A stretch of 8,605 bases of DNA from Chloroflexota bacterium (GTDB lineage Bacteria; Chloroflexota; Dehalococcoidia; GIF9; UBA5629): positions 1-8,605 of the forward strand of contig JAPLHL010000046.1 in NCBI GenBank assembly GCA_026389655.1. Direction: 5' to 3'. The position numbers and the translations under genes were made by a program. Positions 6,259-8,605 of the stretch are shown in pieces. Position 1 is the first letter of the stretch, and the number at the start of each line of letters is the position of its first letter. The notes under the pieces are model-generated. The model did not search any database. It saw nothing but the letters and a program-made list of their open reading frames with translations, and had not been told where the DNA came from.

Positions 6259-8605
6259 ATGACAACGAGAACTCAAGAGCTGATGTTCAAAACGCCGATA
6301 AAGGCGCAGCAGGTAGCGCTGGTGGAATTGAGTGAAGATGCGAGGGCGCACCGCCCCGGTTTTGTTTGGACTTTGGACCTGGAGCGTGCCAGGCTGGTTA
6401 CAGAATCATACAAAAAGACTGAAGGCGAACCTGTGTCCATGCGCCGTGCCAGGGCGCTGGCGCATATCCTGGATAATATGACGATTTACATCCGGCCGGG
6501 TGAGATGATAGTGGGCAACTACGCGTCAAATTCCGACTCTGTCCCCTTCTACCCGGAGCTCGCCTGGAAATGGATTGCCCGTGAGACAGCTCCCGGCCAG
6601 ATTTACGCAAGTATGCTGACCGACGAAGGCCGCAAGGAGTTAAAGGAAATTGGGAATTACTGGGGGGACCATTCGATCCACCACCGGGCAAAAAAATATC
6701 TAACTCCCGAACTGGCGGAGCAATTCTGGATCTTCAACTGGGAATCCGCTACTCCTAACTATGAAAAGATACTTTCTATGGGACTGAGAGGGATCATAGA
6801 GGAAACTAAAGCCCGGCTGAATAAGCTGAACAATGATTATGATGCCGAGAAATTAAACGGTCTCGACTTCGTACGCAAAAAGGATTTCCTGGAGAGCGCC
6901 ATTATCACGCTGGAAGCTGTAGTAAGATGGAGCAAGCGCTATGCGGCGCTGGCGAAGGAACTGGCAAAAAAGGAAAGCGACGTGCTTCGCAAGGCGGAAC
7001 TCACGCAGATTGCAGAGGTCTGCGAACGTGTTCCCGAAAATTCTGCGAGGACGCTATTTGAGGCAATACAAAGCTACTGGCTGGTGCACCTTGTTATTAA
7101 TTTTATCGAGTTGCCCCAGGTGGGTTCCGGCATCAGGTTCGATGTGGTGTTCAATCCGTATTACGAAAAGGACCTGGCGTCCGGCGCAATGACCCGTGAC
7201 AAGGCGCAGGAACTGGTGGAATTCCTTTTCGTCAAATTTCAGGAGACAGGATTCCTGCATGCACCGATCTGGTCCGGGTTCGGCGGAGGAGCGCTGGGAT
7301 TCCAGACAGTGACAATCGGTGGGGTTGACTCACGCGGGCGTGATGTCACCAACGAGATGAGCATGATCATCCTGGACGCCACCAAATCCGTCAGGGCGAT
7401 AGTCCCGCCACTGGCTTTAAGGTGGCATGATGGAATACCGAAGAAACTGGTTGACAAAGCCATTGAGTGCCTTGCTTCCGGTATGCCGCAACCGGCGATC
7501 TTCAACGATAAGGTGGTAATTTTGAGGTTGGTCAACCTTGGGTGCCCGCTGGAGGATGCCCGGACTTATTCAATAAATAACTGCATGGTCCCGACCATAC
7601 CCGGCAAGAATTTCAGCCATATATCCGCCTGGGCAAGCGGCGTGCCGGTGCCCCTCTGTCTCAACCAGGCTATGGGTATAGACCCGCTGGCGATCTATAA
7701 AAAGGCCGGAAAAACGACGATCGATCCGAACAAGCTAGGCTCGATGGAAGAGTTGCTGGAAGCTTTTGTGGAGAACTACAAGCTCATTATCCACCGGCTG
7801 GTGAAAATCGGTAATATCGCCGACGCGCTGTATCGCGAGTGGGTGCCGCGTCCATTCCTCTCCACCATTATCGATGATTGTATCGAAAGGGCGCAGGATG
7901 TTCGTGATTGGAACTATACACCTGACTACCGTGATGTAACCATATTCGGCCTTAATACGGTTGCCGACTCGCTGGCTGCCGTCAAGAAAGTTGTATTCGA
8001 CGATAAAAAAGTCAGCATGGCAAAACTAGTCGAGGCTTTAAAGGCCAATTGGGAAGGCTACGAAGATATAAGGCAGATGTGCCTGAAGGCCCCCAAGTTT
8101 GGCAATGATGATGACTATGTCGACCTGGTCTCCCGTGAAGTCGGCCGCAGGATCAGCGAAGAAACCAATAAGTGCAAGACCAACTGGGGAACCGGCGTCA
8201 ATTGTGACGGTACGGCGGCCACTGCATGGTGGAGCTTTGGGCGGGTATGCTGTGCCACTCCTGACGGCAGGAAATCCGGAGACCCGTACAATGACGGTTC
8301 GATATCGCCAATGGCCGGCATGGATAAAAAAGGCCCCACGGCGTCACTGAAGTCGGTCGCCAAGGTGGATCCTTTGATCACCTGGAACCAGCTGTTCAAC
8401 CAGACCTTCATGCCCCAGTACCTGGTTGGCCGCAACGCTGAGCTATTTGCACAATACCTGAAAACCTTTGCCGACCTGGGCATTCATCATATTCAGTTCA
8501 GCACGGTCGGAAGAGAGGTGCTTGAAGATGCCCAATTGCACCCTGAGAAGTATCCGACTTTAATGGTCAGGGTAGCCGGGTTTGCAGCTTACTTTATCGA
8601 CCTGG
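6259..8605 (+). CDS. Glycyl radical enzyme (PFL/dehydratase superfamily) with atypical active site, C-terminus cut by window edge
   Basis: The frame is open from ATG 6259 (GGGAGG at 6248-6253) to the window end: 782 codons, with roughly 20-25 expected to follow. Superfamily landmarks in order: IRPGEMIVGNYAS near residue 86, a histidine-rich stretch WGDHSIHHR at 135-143, TIGGVDSRGRDVTNEMS near 351-367, MPQPAIFND, the thiyl-radical cysteine Cys442 in NNCMVPTIPGK (codon 7582-7584), a DGSISPMAGMDKKGPTA segment, and the radical loop RVAGFAAYF with Gly774 (codon 8578-8580). Dehydratases, choline TMA-lyase, isethionate lyase and arylacetate decarboxylases have Cys-x-Glu; here Val444 replaces the Glu. 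This argues against those reactions and leaves C-C bond formation or cleavage, fumarate addition or an unknown reaction. Cys-Met-x-Pro recalls X-succinate synthases, but the fumarate-binding Arg that I recall 15 residues after the cysteine in benzylsuccinate synthase is not at that position. The protein works only without oxygen and needs a radical-SAM activase, which is not in the window. Family call firm; reaction unknown. Confidence 0.92.
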   Translation, partial: MTTRTQELMFKTPIKAQQVALVELSEDARAHRPGFVWTLDLERARLVTESYKKTEGEPVSMRRARALAHILDNMTIYIRPGEMIVGNYASNSDSVPFYPELAWKWIARETAPGQIYASMLTDEGRKELKEIGNYWGDHSIHHRAKKYLTPELAEQFWIFNWESATPNYEKILSMGLRGIIEETKARLNKLNNDYDAEKLNGLDFVRKKDFLESAIITLEAVVRWSKRYAALAKELAKKESDVLRKAELTQIAEVCERVPENSARTLFEAIQSYWLVHLVINFIELPQVGSGIRFDVVFNPYYEKDLASGAMTRDKAQELVEFLFVKFQETGFLHAPIWSGFGGGALGFQTVTIGGVDSRGRDVTNEMSMIILDATKSVRAIVPPLALRWHDGIPKKLVDKAIECLASGMPQPAIFNDKVVILRLVNLGCPLEDARTYSINNCMVPTIPGKNFSHISAWASGVPVPLCLNQAMGIDPLAIYKKAGKTTIDPNKLGSMEELLEAFVENYKLIIHRLVKIGNIADALYREWVPRPFLSTIIDDCIERAQDVRDWNYTPDYRDVTIFGLNTVADSLAAVKKVVFDDKKVSMAKLVEALKANWEGYEDIRQMCLKAPKFGNDDDYVDLVSREVGRRISEETNKCKTNWGTGVNCDGTAATAWWSFGRVCCATPDGRKSGDPYNDGSISPMAGMDKKGPTASLKSVAKVDPLITWNQLFNQTFMPQYLVGRNAELFAQYLKTFADLGIHHIQFSTVGREVLEDAQLHPEKYPTLMVRVAGFAAYFIDL

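Noticed and set aside
6941..7192. 83-codon + strand frame, Arg/Trp-rich, within the glycyl radical enzyme gene
   Set aside because: It is out of frame with the glycyl radical enzyme, whose uninterrupted frame carries superfamily motifs on both sides of it. There is no ribosome site or domain.

Overview
The window is a compact stretch of bacterial DNA with five protein-coding genes, all on the + strand. Gaps between them are 15 to 33 bases, and each of the four gene starts inside the window has a strong Shine-Dalgarno sequence. No promoter, terminator, RNA gene, mobile element or repeat array is visible, so this reads as the interior of one operon whose ends lie outside the window. The oxygen-sensitive glycyl radical enzyme at the right edge points to an anaerobe. 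Base composition is moderate, about half G+C by eye. The phylum cannot be fixed from sequence alone: Chloroflexota (Dehalococcoidia), Desulfobacterota and syntrophic Firmicutes are all plausible.

Layout. (1) 1-1554: a FadD-like AMP-forming acyl-CoA synthetase, cut at its N-terminus by the window edge. (2) 1570-2712: an FMN-dependent TIM-barrel oxidoreductase of the nitronate monooxygenase / FabK-like family. (3) 2744-3544: a crotonase-fold protein that lacks both hydratase glutamates but keeps a PaaG-type aspartate, so an enoyl-CoA isomerase is more likely than a hydratase. (4) 3578-6226: an unusual 882-residue fusion of a CrtI/RetSat-like FAD oxidoreductase with a complete reductase (FAD domain, NAD(P) domain, C-terminal plant-type [2Fe-2S] ferredoxin). 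It begins at a TTG codon. (5) 6259-8605: a glycyl radical enzyme, open at the right edge. It contains the radical-bearing glycine loop and the thiyl-radical cysteine, but Val replaces the catalytic Glu usually found two residues after that cysteine.

Working together (inference): the set looks like a catabolic or co-factor-modifying pathway for a poorly reactive carboxylic acid or hydrocarbon-derived substrate. The glycyl radical enzyme would do a difficult C-C or C-X step, the ligase would make a CoA thioester, and the isomerase and two flavoenzymes would move or reduce/introduce C=C bonds, the fusion supplying its own electron path to or from NAD(P)H. The combination does not match a pathway I recognise. 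The activase that every glycyl radical enzyme needs is not in the window and would be expected just downstream.
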